Assembly (NCBI GenBank): GCA_913009515.1
Contig: CAJVYO010000069.1
Location: 1-8,000 of the forward strand
DNA length: 8,000 bases
Source: an uncultured Methylococcaceae bacterium
GTDB lineage: Bacteria; Pseudomonadota; Gammaproteobacteria; Methylococcales; Methylomonadaceae
Reading direction: 5' to 3'
Part shown: one piece after another, positions 1-6,011 of the stretch
How positions within the stretch are numbered: the stretch's first letter is position 1
How the letters are laid out: every line of letters starts with the position of its first letter
Program-made: the position numbers and the translations under genes
Notes under the pieces: generated by a model
Database searches by the model: none
Seen by the model: the letters and a program-made list of their open reading frames with translations, nothing else
Told to the model about the DNA's origin: nothing

Positions 1-77
1 GATTCGAACCCTCGATGGGAGATAAAGCCCATACTCCCTTAGCAGGGGAGCGCCTTCGGCCTCTCGGCCACCTCTCC
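1..77 (-). tRNA. tRNA-Ser (anticodon GCU), 3' end cut by window edge
   Basis: Read on the minus strand from position 77, the sequence gives an acceptor 5' strand GGAGAGG, a D-arm region TGGCCGAGAGGCCGAAGG, and an anticodon arm with stem CTCCC, loop CTGCTAA and stem GGGAG. The anticodon is therefore GCT, which reads AGC and AGU serine codons. A long variable arm follows, as expected of a class II serine tRNA, and then the T arm GAGGG-TTCGAATC. The rest of the T stem, the 3' acceptor strand and the discriminator base lie before position 1. The gene begins 12 bases after the csrA stop codon with no terminator between them, so it is probably cotranscribed with csrA and processed out. A tRNA-Ser just downstream of csrA is a familiar gammaproteobacterial arrangement. 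Confidence 0.95.
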
Positions 78-89
78 AAATTATTTTAT

Positions 90-335
90 TTATTCATCCG
101 AGCCCATAAGACCGACGGATTCTTCATCATTACTTTCAACTGAAACTTCATCAACCGATGATTCAGGTGATTGTTCATTTTTAATTCTTTCGTAAATTTC
201 TTCCCTGTGAACTGATACATCTTTAGGTGCATTAATACCAATTCTTACTTGATTACCTTTAACTCCAAGAACAGTAACAGTTACTTCGTCACCAATCATT
301 AAAGTTTCGCCTACTCGACGTGTTAATATAAGCAT
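90..335 (-). CDS. csrA: Carbon storage regulator CsrA (RsmA), with an acidic C-terminal tail
   Basis: CsrA is a small dimeric RNA-binding protein. It binds GGA motifs in mRNA leaders and so controls translation and stability of transcripts for carbon storage, motility and biofilm genes. Residues 1-53 are almost identical to the E. coli protein, including the N-terminal strand MLILTRR, the GDEVTVTVLG and NQVRIGINAP strands, and VHREEIYERI with the RNA-contacting arginine at residue 44. The family is usually 60-70 residues; this one has 81. Residues 54-81 form a tail with ten Asp/Glu and no Lys or Arg. The ATG at 333-335 has a strong ribosome binding site, AGGGAGA, four bases upstream, which supports this start. 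The gene reads from its own extended -10 promoter toward the tRNA-Ser gene. Identification is secure; the role of the tail is unknown. Confidence 0.97.
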   Translation of the reverse strand: MLILTRRVGETLMIGDEVTVTVLGVKGNQVRIGINAPKDVSVHREEIYERIKNEQSPESSVDEVSVESNDEESVGLMGSDE

Positions 336-339
336 TATG

Positions 340-348
340 TCTCCCTGT
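340..348 (-). promoter_or_regulatory. csrA ribosome binding site inside a likely CsrA target site
   Basis: On the minus strand, positions 348-342 read ACAGGGA, a full match to the ACARGGA core of the published CsrA/RsmA consensus. Positions 346-340 read AGGGAGA, the Shine-Dalgarno sequence of csrA. A bound CsrA would therefore block ribosome access. A second GGA lies at 364-362, 20 bases upstream of this one, a spacing a CsrA dimer can bridge. Autorepression by this arrangement is known for E. coli csrA; here it is inferred from sequence only. Confidence 0.55.
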
Positions 349-395
349 TTATAATAAAAGCTCCACCATCTTGGCAGGGCTGGACTAAGCTGACT

Positions 396-404
396 ATTAT
401 AACA
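396..404 (-). promoter_or_regulatory. csrA promoter, extended -10 type
   Basis: Read on the minus strand, positions 404-396 are TGTTATAAT. This is a perfect TATAAT -10 hexamer (401-396) preceded by the TGn extension. No good -35 box is found at 16-18 bases, which is usual for extended -10 promoters. Transcription would start near position 389 and give a leader of about 54 bases. A small hairpin can form in this leader (arms 372-377 and 363-368, three-base loop). Confidence 0.6.
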
Positions 405-673
405 GCGATTTAAAAAAAATAAACCTTTAATCTATTTTATCTTACGCCTAACATTTTTTCAGCCTAACCTATCCTAAAAAATTGTAGCTAAATACAAATA
501 AAACAATAAAAAACAATTAGTTATTTTTTTAACTATCCTCAGTTCATTCAGCGTATACTATTTTTGGTAAAATTGCATAAAATCCGTACAAACATTCAGG
601 GTTCAAAAACAGCTGTCCTTAACTATTTTTATCCCCTTTTTTAATTAAAAACAATAATAAAAAATTGAGAAAT

Positions 674-1279
674 ATGATGAATACTTTGTTTAAGCGCTTA
701 ACCAATTATTTTTTAATCGGCACCTTTGCTTTTATACCCATTGTGGTTATTCTACAAATTGTTATTTTCATCAAAAATGTCTTCAGTGATATTTTTCAAT
801 TTGTCTATGGCTACTGGGATAACTACTTAATTACAGTGTCTATCTTTAGCACTAGCTTTATCCTACTCACCTATGTTGGCTATCGCTTAACTAAAGTTGA
901 AGGTTCGTGGATTATTGCACTCATTGACAATATTATTAATCGCATCCCTTTTTTAAATAGCATCTACCGTGTCACCAAAAAAATTGTTAATATGTTTTCA
1001 GGACATGAGCAAAAACAAGCACGAGAAGTAGTTTTCACTGAATACCCAAAAGAAGATGTCTGGGTGCCTGCTTATGTCACTAATAAAGAAAAAGAGATGT
1101 ATATTTTATTTATTCCTACCTCGCCTAACCCCACCTCTGGATTCACGGTTATTGTGCATGAATCTAAAATTATCAAATCAAAGATGAATATTGAAGAAGC
1201 CACCAGTTTTATTATTAGTGTCGGCGTTGACTGTCACTACCTTGATGATTTACAAAAACTTAGCCCCAAAAAACACTAA
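674..1279 (+). CDS. DUF502 family inner membrane protein
   Basis: The product (201 residues from this start) belongs to the DUF502 family of uncharacterised membrane proteins. It has two membrane segments at about residues 13-34 and 52-71. The soluble part carries the family hallmarks: IPFLNSIYR at 91-99, VVFTEYPKEDVW at 119-130, IPTSPNPTSGF at 147-157 and EEATSFIISVGV at 174-185. The biochemical function of the family is not known to me. A TTG at 665 would add three residues. The adjacent ATGs at 674 and 677 are better starts, and GAGA at 667-670 is best spaced for the one at 677. The gene is the first of a run of three plus-strand genes. The next begins six bases after its stop codon, so they are probably one operon. 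Family assignment is firm and function open. Confidence 0.85.
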   Translation: MMNTLFKRLTNYFLIGTFAFIPIVVILQIVIFIKNVFSDIFQFVYGYWDNYLITVSIFSTSFILLTYVGYRLTKVEGSWIIALIDNIINRIPFLNSIYRVTKKIVNMFSGHEQKQAREVVFTEYPKEDVWVPAYVTNKEKEMYILFIPTSPNPTSGFTVIVHESKIIKSKMNIEEATSFIISVGVDCHYLDDLQKLSPKKH

Positions 1280-1285
1280 TCATTT

Positions 1286-2008
1286 ATGCAAGATATTAAT
1301 TTAATACAACTCAGTAGTGCCTTTATCCCTGTACTATTGGTTTTATTAATTTTTTTACGCTGGTCTTTAAGCATCAAACAATCCATTTATGCACTCGCCC
1401 GTATGCTGAGTCAATTATTATTAGTCGGCTACGCCTTAAATATTATTTTTAATTCCGATGATAATCTCTTTATTCTCAGCATATTAAGCATTATGTGTCT
1501 TGCATCAAGCTGGATTGCTTTAAATGCATTAAAACATCAGCGCCTAAAACTCTATAAATATGCATTTTTATCTATCAGTATCGGTGGCAGTTTAACCATT
1601 TTATGTATTACTCAAGGCACCTTAGATTTAACGCCGTGGTATGCGCCTCATTATATGGTGCCTATTTCAGGAATGGTTTTTTCGAGTGCAATGAATAGTG
1701 TGAGTCTTGCAGCAGAACGCTTACAAGCAGAATTAGACAATCATCATGATTTTACTGTCGCACGTAATACCGCGTTTTCAGCGGCGATGATTCCGGTGAT
1801 TAATTCATTATTTGCAGTGGGATTAGTATCACTTCCAGGCATGATGACAGGGCAAATATTATCAGGCACTTCACCTTTTATTGCAGCACGTTATCAAATT
1901 ATGGTGATGGCAATGGTCTTTGGGGCATCTGGATTAGCGGCCGCCTTATATCTTCGCTTTGTGCAGTCCTTTTATAATACTAGCGCTTATAAAATGGAAG
2001 CATTATGA
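1286..2008 (+). CDS. FetB/UPF0014-type ABC transporter permease without a neighbouring ATPase
   Basis: This is an integral membrane protein of 240 residues with about six or seven hydrophobic segments (around 8-24, 42-55, 61-80, 93-110, 121-141, 165-187 and 203-223). The C-terminal half carries the UPF0014 signature GLVSLPGMMTGQILSG (179-194) followed by YQIMVM (203-208). E. coli FetB (259 residues), together with the ATPase FetA, is implicated in iron export. No ATPase gene is present here: DUF502 precedes and dciA follows. By recalled alignment to E. coli FetB, the cytoplasmic stretch between AERL (143-146) and AAMIP (166-170) is about 11 residues short and lacks the LSLGATP-like segment thought to contact the ATPase. 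No Shine-Dalgarno sequence is visible before the ATG, so translation may depend on ribosomes finishing the upstream gene. The family is clear; iron export by this protein is uncertain. Confidence 0.8.
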   Translation: MQDINLIQLSSAFIPVLLVLLIFLRWSLSIKQSIYALARMLSQLLLVGYALNIIFNSDDNLFILSILSIMCLASSWIALNALKHQRLKLYKYAFLSISIGGSLTILCITQGTLDLTPWYAPHYMVPISGMVFSSAMNSVSLAAERLQAELDNHHDFTVARNTAFSAAMIPVINSLFAVGLVSLPGMMTGQILSGTSPFIAARYQIMVMAMVFGASGLAAALYLRFVQSFYNTSAYKMEAL

Positions 2009-2436
2009 GTTTTAAATCCGCTTTAAATTTCTCTAACACGCCCTATATTCAACGGCATTTAGAAAAAAACCAAGGTATTCTAAAGGTTATTTTATCGTGT
2101 AGTCCTGACCCGTTAAAACACTATATACAAGACTGTGTGGTTAATGAAACCACCTTAAAAATTTATGTTAGTTCTGCGGTATGTAGTTCGCAACTTCGCT
2201 TTATCACGCCCCATATTCTTAATACGGTGAACTCCGAAAAAAACTTAGGCATTGAACAAATCATCATCAAGGTATTGCCGCCTCAAGATATCAAACCTGT
2301 ACTGAACAAACCTAAAAAAATAAAAGTATCAAATTATCAGCTCACTAATTTACATCAATGTGCTCTAGACGTTGAAGAAGGCCCTTTAAAAAAAGCACTC
2401 TTAAAATTAAGTAAAACCTTACATAGCCGACATTAA
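2005..2436 (+). CDS. dciA: DciA-like (DUF721) protein, probable replicative helicase loader
   Basis: This 143-residue soluble protein matches the DUF721/DciA pattern. The domain (about residues 22-95) has a helix ending in PDPLKHYIQDC, a strand TTLKIYVSS, the typical S-x-QLR motif (SSQLRFITPHIL, 61-72) and a further strand IEQIIIKVLPP. A basic linker (PKKIKVS) and a helical C-terminus follow. DciA proteins interact with the DnaB helicase and help load it in the many bacteria that lack DnaC or DnaI. The gene overlaps the permease gene by ATGA and has TGGAAG four bases before its ATG, so the two are translationally coupled. It converges on lpxC with three bases between the stop codons. A DUF721 gene beside lpxC is common in gammaproteobacteria such as Pseudomonas, which supports the call. 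The sequence is divergent, so the assignment rests on both pattern and place. Confidence 0.72.
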   Translation: MSFKSALNFSNTPYIQRHLEKNQGILKVILSCSPDPLKHYIQDCVVNETTLKIYVSSAVCSSQLRFITPHILNTVNSEKNLGIEQIIIKVLPPQDIKPVLNKPKKIKVSNYQLTNLHQCALDVEEGPLKKALLKLSKTLHSRH

Positions 2437-2439
2437 TGG

Positions 2440-3354
2440 CTAATCACGATATTCTGCAGAACGCATAAAAGGAATTGGCGCTTCAGATTCATGCTCAAAA
2501 CTCACCATTTCCCACGCATCAGGTTCCGCCAATAATGCTCGCAACAACTTATTATTTAAGCCGTGCCCTGATTTATAGCCTTCATATTCGCCAATCAAGC
2601 TATGACCCAATAAATACAAGTCACCAATCGCATCTAACATTTTGTGCTTTACCAACTCATCGCTATAACGTAATCCGCCTTCATTGATAATTTTCTCATC
2701 ATCAATCACAATCGCATTATCCAAACTACCACCCAATGCTAAATTATTGCTACGTAAAAACTCAATATCTTTTACAAAGCCAAAAGTACGCGCGCGACTT
2801 ACTTCCCGCACAAAGGTGGTCGATGAAAAATCCATAGAGGCTGTTTTAACCTTTTCATCAAAAGCAGGATGTTGAAAATCAATGGTAAAGGTCACTTTAA
2901 ACCCTTCCATTGGCATAAAAGACGCCCATTTATCGCCGTCTTGAACCTTGATTTCTCGTTTAATTTTTATATATTGTTTCGTCGCATTTTGCTCTACCAC
3001 ACCCGCAGATTGCAACAAAAATATAAAAGGCCCAGCACTACCATCCATAATCGGCACTTCTGCCGCACTCACATCAATTAACGCATTATCAATGCCCAAA
3101 CCCGCCATAGCAGATAATAAATGCTCTACCGTGGATACTTTGACATTGTCTTTTACTAACGTAGTCGATAAAACTGTTTCACCCACATTATGAGGAATCG
3201 CATCAATTAAAACAGGCTCATCTAAATCAATACGTCTGAACTTAATCCCTGTATTTTCCGCCGCAGGGTGCAAGGTCAAATAAATCTTATTCCCTGTATG
3301 TAATCCCACTCCCGTTGCTTTAATCTTGTTTTTAAGCGTACGTTGTTTAATCAT
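2440..3354 (-). CDS. lpxC: UDP-3-O-acyl-N-acetylglucosamine deacetylase LpxC
   Basis: LpxC is the zinc-dependent cytosolic enzyme that removes the N-acetyl group from UDP-3-O-acyl-GlcNAc, the committed step of lipid A synthesis. The protein is full length (304 residues; E. coli 305) and has the two-domain LpxC fold. The zinc ligands are visible as H78 in STVEHLLSA, and H237 and D241 in VKHKMLDAIGDL. E77 is the likely general base, and H264 in KSGHGLN is the second catalytic residue. The start MIKQRTLKNKI is the standard one; a modest GGCGGA lies four bases upstream. The gene closes the dcw cluster 85 bases after ftsZ, and that gap holds an inverted repeat and a candidate promoter. In E. coli, LpxC is also controlled by FtsH proteolysis through its C-terminus; the tail here differs, so the same control cannot be assumed. 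Confidence 0.98.
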   Translation of the reverse strand: MIKQRTLKNKIKATGVGLHTGNKIYLTLHPAAENTGIKFRRIDLDEPVLIDAIPHNVGETVLSTTLVKDNVKVSTVEHLLSAMAGLGIDNALIDVSAAEVPIMDGSAGPFIFLLQSAGVVEQNATKQYIKIKREIKVQDGDKWASFMPMEGFKVTFTIDFQHPAFDEKVKTASMDFSSTTFVREVSRARTFGFVKDIEFLRSNNLALGGSLDNAIVIDDEKIINEGGLRYSDELVKHKMLDAIGDLYLLGHSLIGEYEGYKSGHGLNNKLLRALLAEPDAWEMVSFEHESEAPIPFMRSAEYRD

Positions 3355-3384
3355 TTAATCCGCCAATTACTCTCATAACTTATT

Positions 3385-3428
3385 TATCAAAGATAGCTTG
3401 ATAATATTTACATTCGCTATCTTTGATA
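3385..3428. repeat. 13-bp perfect inverted repeat in the ftsZ-lpxC gap
   Basis: TATCAAAGATAGC at 3385-3397 is mirrored exactly by GCTATCTTTGATA at 3416-3428, with an 18-base spacer. Each arm also contains a smaller dyad of the form TATC-N3-GATA (3385-3395 and 3418-3428). The arms are centred 31 bp apart, close to three helical turns, so proteins bound to both would face the same side of the DNA. As RNA the repeat could form an AU-rich hairpin between the ftsZ and lpxC reading frames. No T-tract follows on the minus strand, so it does not look like an intrinsic terminator. Confidence 0.8.
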
Positions 3429-3435
3429 TCGTCAA
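3407..3435 (-). promoter_or_regulatory. Candidate lpxC promoter
   Basis: On the minus strand, TTGACG (3435-3430, five of six bases of the -35 consensus) and TGTAAA (3412-3407, four of six of the -10 consensus) are separated by 17 bases, just after the ftsZ stop codon. One arm of the inverted repeat lies within the spacer and the other near +3 to +15, which would suit an operator pair. This is a prediction only, and lpxC may also be read through from ftsZ. Confidence 0.35.
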
Positions 3436-3439
3436 CACG

Positions 3440-4630
3440 TTAATCTGCCTGGCGTCTTAAAAAAGCAGGAATATCTAAATATTCCATATTATCGCCCGCT
3501 GCTGAATTCTTAGGTTGTACCCCAAAACGCGTTTCTCTTGATGTTTCTGCTCGACTACGTACCAATTCATTAAAATCTGTTTTAGGCGTAGCCGATACAG
3601 GTGCTATTACAGGCGCTACTACAGGTGCAACCACTGCTGTTGCCGCTGCCGCATGAGCATCTGTAATCCCAGAACTATGCCCCATTCCAGTTGCAACCAC
3701 CGTGACTTTAATTTCATCACCTAAAGTCTCATCAACTGCCGTACCAATTTTAATCACGGCATCTTCTGATGCAAAATCAAATACAATATTACCCACTTCA
3801 TCAAATTCAGAAATACCAATTTCAGCTGCAGTGACATTAACTAAAATACCGCCTGCCCCTTGTAAATTAATATCATCTAATAATGGACATGAAATGGCTT
3901 TCTTAGCTGCTTCCGTTGCTCTACCTTCACCACTAGCAACGCCTGTTCCCATAATAGCAACACCCATGCCTTCCATTACCGTTTTTACATCAGCAAAATC
4001 CACATTAATTTCACCTGGGCTGGTAATCAATTCAGTAATACCTTGCACCGCATCCAATAAAACATCATTCGCCGCTGCAAACGCTTTTTTCATGGAAACA
4101 TTCGAGCCTAAAACCGGTAATAACTTTTGATTAGGAATCACAATTAAAGAATCAACATACTTTTCTAATTCTTTAATGCCTTCTTCCGCGACTCTTTTTT
4201 TCTTGCTGCCTTCAAAATTAAACGGCTTAGTCACTACTGCAACCGTCAAAATACCTAATTCTTTAGCAATTTCAGCAATAACTGGCACTGCACCTGTTCC
4301 TGTGCCACCGCCCATACCTGCAGTTAAAAACAGCATATTAGCGCCTTCTAACACAGTACGTAAACTTTCTTTACTCTCTTCAGCCGCCGCCTTACCGACT
4401 TCCGGATTGGTTCCGGCACCTAAGCCTTTAGTCAGCTCCATACCCAGCTGAATCACATTGCCGACTTCTAATCGATGTAAGGCTTGTGCGTCAGTGTTAA
4501 CACAAATAAATTCAACACCTTCGACTAAACTAGTGACCATGTGACTCACCGCATTACCACCGCCGCCGCCGACACCTAGCACTTTAATCACTGCACTTTC
4601 TAAGCCTACATCCATTAATTCATATTTCAT
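3440..4630 (-). CDS. ftsZ: Cell division protein FtsZ (tubulin-like GTPase)
   Basis: FtsZ polymerises with GTP into the cytokinetic ring that recruits the divisome. The 396-residue protein has all expected parts. The Rossmann GTPase domain has GVGGGGGNAV (19-28) and the tubulin signature GGGTGTG (107-113). The T7 synergy loop NVDFADV (209-215) has the catalytic aspartates D211 and D214. The C-terminal domain extends to about residue 317. A flexible linker (about 318-383) includes an Ala/Val/Pro-rich run at 327-347. The conserved C-terminal peptide YLDIPAFLRRQ (384-394) binds FtsA and ZipA. A good AGGGGA ribosome site (4643-4638) precedes the ATG. The gene follows ftsA by 45 bases with no terminator, as is usual in the dcw cluster. 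Confidence 0.99.
   Translation of the reverse strand: MKYELMDVGLESAVIKVLGVGGGGGNAVSHMVTSLVEGVEFICVNTDAQALHRLEVGNVIQLGMELTKGLGAGTNPEVGKAAAEESKESLRTVLEGANMLFLTAGMGGGTGTGAVPVIAEIAKELGILTVAVVTKPFNFEGSKKKRVAEEGIKELEKYVDSLIVIPNQKLLPVLGSNVSMKKAFAAANDVLLDAVQGITELITSPGEINVDFADVKTVMEGMGVAIMGTGVASGEGRATEAAKKAISCPLLDDINLQGAGGILVNVTAAEIGISEFDEVGNIVFDFASEDAVIKIGTAVDETLGDEIKVTVVATGMGHSSGITDAHAAAATAVVAPVVAPVIAPVSATPKTDFNELVRSRAETSRETRFGVQPKNSAAGDNMEYLDIPAFLRRQAD
3597..3632. repeat. Three 12-bp tandem repeats inside the ftsZ linker
   Basis: Three consecutive 12-base units begin ACAGGTGCTATT (3597-3608), ACAGGCGCTACT (3609-3620) and ACAGGTGCAACC (3621-3632) on the plus strand. Being a multiple of three, they keep the ftsZ frame and encode VAPV, VAPV and IAPV in the disordered linker before the C-terminal peptide. 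Copy number could vary between strains without disturbing the frame. Confidence 0.75.
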
Positions 4631-4675
4631 GATTTTTTCCCCTAAAAGCCTTTACCTAAAAATTTAATCGTTAAT

Positions 4676-5902
4676 TTAAAATTTACCCTGAAACCAATCT
4701 TTCATCCGAGAAAAAATCCCATCGTCTTCCTCTTCAAAAGAATCACCAAACTCAAACCTATCTCTACCGTACACCAACAACCCAACACCTGTTGAATAAA
4801 TAGGATTATCAACTACATCTGATGGCCCTGAAATATTCTGTGGAACGCCTAAACGCACAGGCATATGAAAAATCTCTTCTGCCAACTCCACTAAACCGAC
4901 AACTTTTGAACTCCCCCCAGTCAAAATAATACCCGCTGCAATTAAACTTTCATAACCACTGCGGCGTAATTCTGCTTGAACCAATAACATCAATTCTTCA
5001 TAGCGAGGTTCTATAATTTCCGCTAAATTCTGCTTTGAAATTTCACGTGGTGGGCGATCACCAATACTCGCGACTTCAATCATTTCTTCCGGATCCGCCA
5101 ACTGCATTAAGGCACATCCATGTTGCATTTTTATCACTTCTGCATCTTTTGTTGGTGTTCGCAAGGCCACTGAAATATCGTTAGTCACTTGATCGCCTGC
5201 TATCGGAATCACTGCGGTATGTTTAATCGCTCCTTGTGAAAAAATAGCAATATCGGTCGTCCCGCCACCAATATCAATTAAACAAACCCCTAACTCTTTT
5301 TCATCTTCACTTAATACTGCTAAACAAGAGGCTAATTGCTCTAACACAATATCATCAACCACTAACTCACAACGACGAATACATTTAGTAATATTTTGCG
5401 AGGCACTCACACTGCCCATCACCATATGTACTTTTGCTTCTAGCCGAATCCCTGACATACCAATCGGCTCTTTAATGCCATCTTCCATATCAATGACAAA
5501 TTCCTGCGGCAAAATATGTAATATTCTTTGGTCGGCAGGTATAGCAACGGCTCTAGCAGAATCAATCACTCTATCAATATCGTATTGCGAGACTTCCTTA
5601 TCCTTAATCGCCACGATACCATGTGAATTTAAACTTTTAATATGGCTCCCCGCAATCCCTGCATAGACAGACCGAATATCACAACCTGCCATCAACTCCG
5701 CTTCTTCAATTGCAATTTCAATTGAACTCACCGTTGATTCCAAATTAATAACAACGCCCTTTTTTAATCCTTTTGAAGGCGTAGAACCAATACCAATAAC
5801 CTCAATGCCACCTGATTCAGTAACTTCACCGACTATAGCGGCAACTTTTGAGGTTCCAATATCTAATCCTATAATTAAATTACGTTCTGTTTCTTTTGCC
5901 AT
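4676..5902 (-). CDS. ftsA: Cell division protein FtsA (actin-like membrane anchor of FtsZ)
   Basis: FtsA is an actin-family ATPase that tethers FtsZ filaments to the inner membrane and signals to the later divisome. The protein is 408 residues long (E. coli 420). Nucleotide-binding motifs are in the expected order: phosphate 1 IGLDIGTSK (11-19), phosphate 2 CLIDIGGGTTD (207-217) and the adenosine motif IILTGGSS (325-332). The FtsA-specific 1C subdomain lies at about residues 85-165. The C-terminus GIFSRMKDWFQGKF (395-408) is an amphipathic helix typical of the membrane-targeting sequence, joined by an acidic linker. The ATG has GAAGG about eight bases upstream, which supports the start. ftsQ ends 109 bases before it, a wider gap than at the other upstream junctions. 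Confidence 0.98.
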   Translation of the reverse strand: MAKETERNLIIGLDIGTSKVAAIVGEVTESGGIEVIGIGSTPSKGLKKGVVINLESTVSSIEIAIEEAELMAGCDIRSVYAGIAGSHIKSLNSHGIVAIKDKEVSQYDIDRVIDSARAVAIPADQRILHILPQEFVIDMEDGIKEPIGMSGIRLEAKVHMVMGSVSASQNITKCIRRCELVVDDIVLEQLASCLAVLSEDEKELGVCLIDIGGGTTDIAIFSQGAIKHTAVIPIAGDQVTNDISVALRTPTKDAEVIKMQHGCALMQLADPEEMIEVASIGDRPPREISKQNLAEIIEPRYEELMLLVQAELRRSGYESLIAAGIILTGGSSKVVGLVELAEEIFHMPVRLGVPQNISGPSDVVDNPIYSTGVGLLVYGRDRFEFGDSFEEEDDGIFSRMKDWFQGKF

Positions 5903-5932
5903 ATTTATGCCTTCAATATATCCTTAAGATAC

Positions 5933-5963
5933 AAATAAGTCGCTCTGTTACCTCAACTTATTT
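5933..5963. repeat. Short inverted repeat in the ftsQ-ftsA gap
   Basis: AAATAAGT at 5933-5940 is the exact complement of ACTTATTT at 5956-5963, with a 15-base spacer. A second small dyad, TAGGAA-AA-TTCCTA, lies at 5973-5986. Both are in the 109-base gap before ftsA. They are AT-rich, no convincing promoter is recognised around them, and arms of this length can arise by chance. Confidence 0.4.
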
Positions 5964-6011
5964 CTACATCGCTAGGAAAATTCCTATTTACTTTAAACCG
6001 CCTTACCTACC

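Larger units (their letters stand above)
336..664. other. AT-rich divergent spacer between csrA and the DUF502 operon
   Basis: The csrA-proximal part (340-404) holds the csrA leader and promoter. The rest is very AT-rich and shows no credible reading frame, RNA gene or terminator. A promoter for the plus-strand operon must lie here or further upstream. The best candidates are weak: a -10-like TATACT at 554-559 with TTAACT at 529-534, but the 19-base spacer is long. A perfect AT palindrome spans 638-651, just before the first gene; its role, if any, is unclear. Confidence 0.5.

Noticed and set aside
2475..3193. Several open frames on the plus strand opposite lpxC
   Set aside because: They lie antisense to a complete lpxC with intact catalytic residues, overlap each other in different frames, and their translations show no recognisable family.
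3385..3428. The inverted repeat as an intrinsic terminator after ftsZ
   Set aside because: The stem is AT-rich, the loop is 18 bases, and no run of T follows on the minus strand.
3702..4451. Plus-strand open frames opposite ftsZ
   Set aside because: Shadows of the ftsZ coding strand; compositions rich in Ala, Ser, Pro and Ile reflect antisense reading of the Gly/Ala/Val-rich ftsZ.
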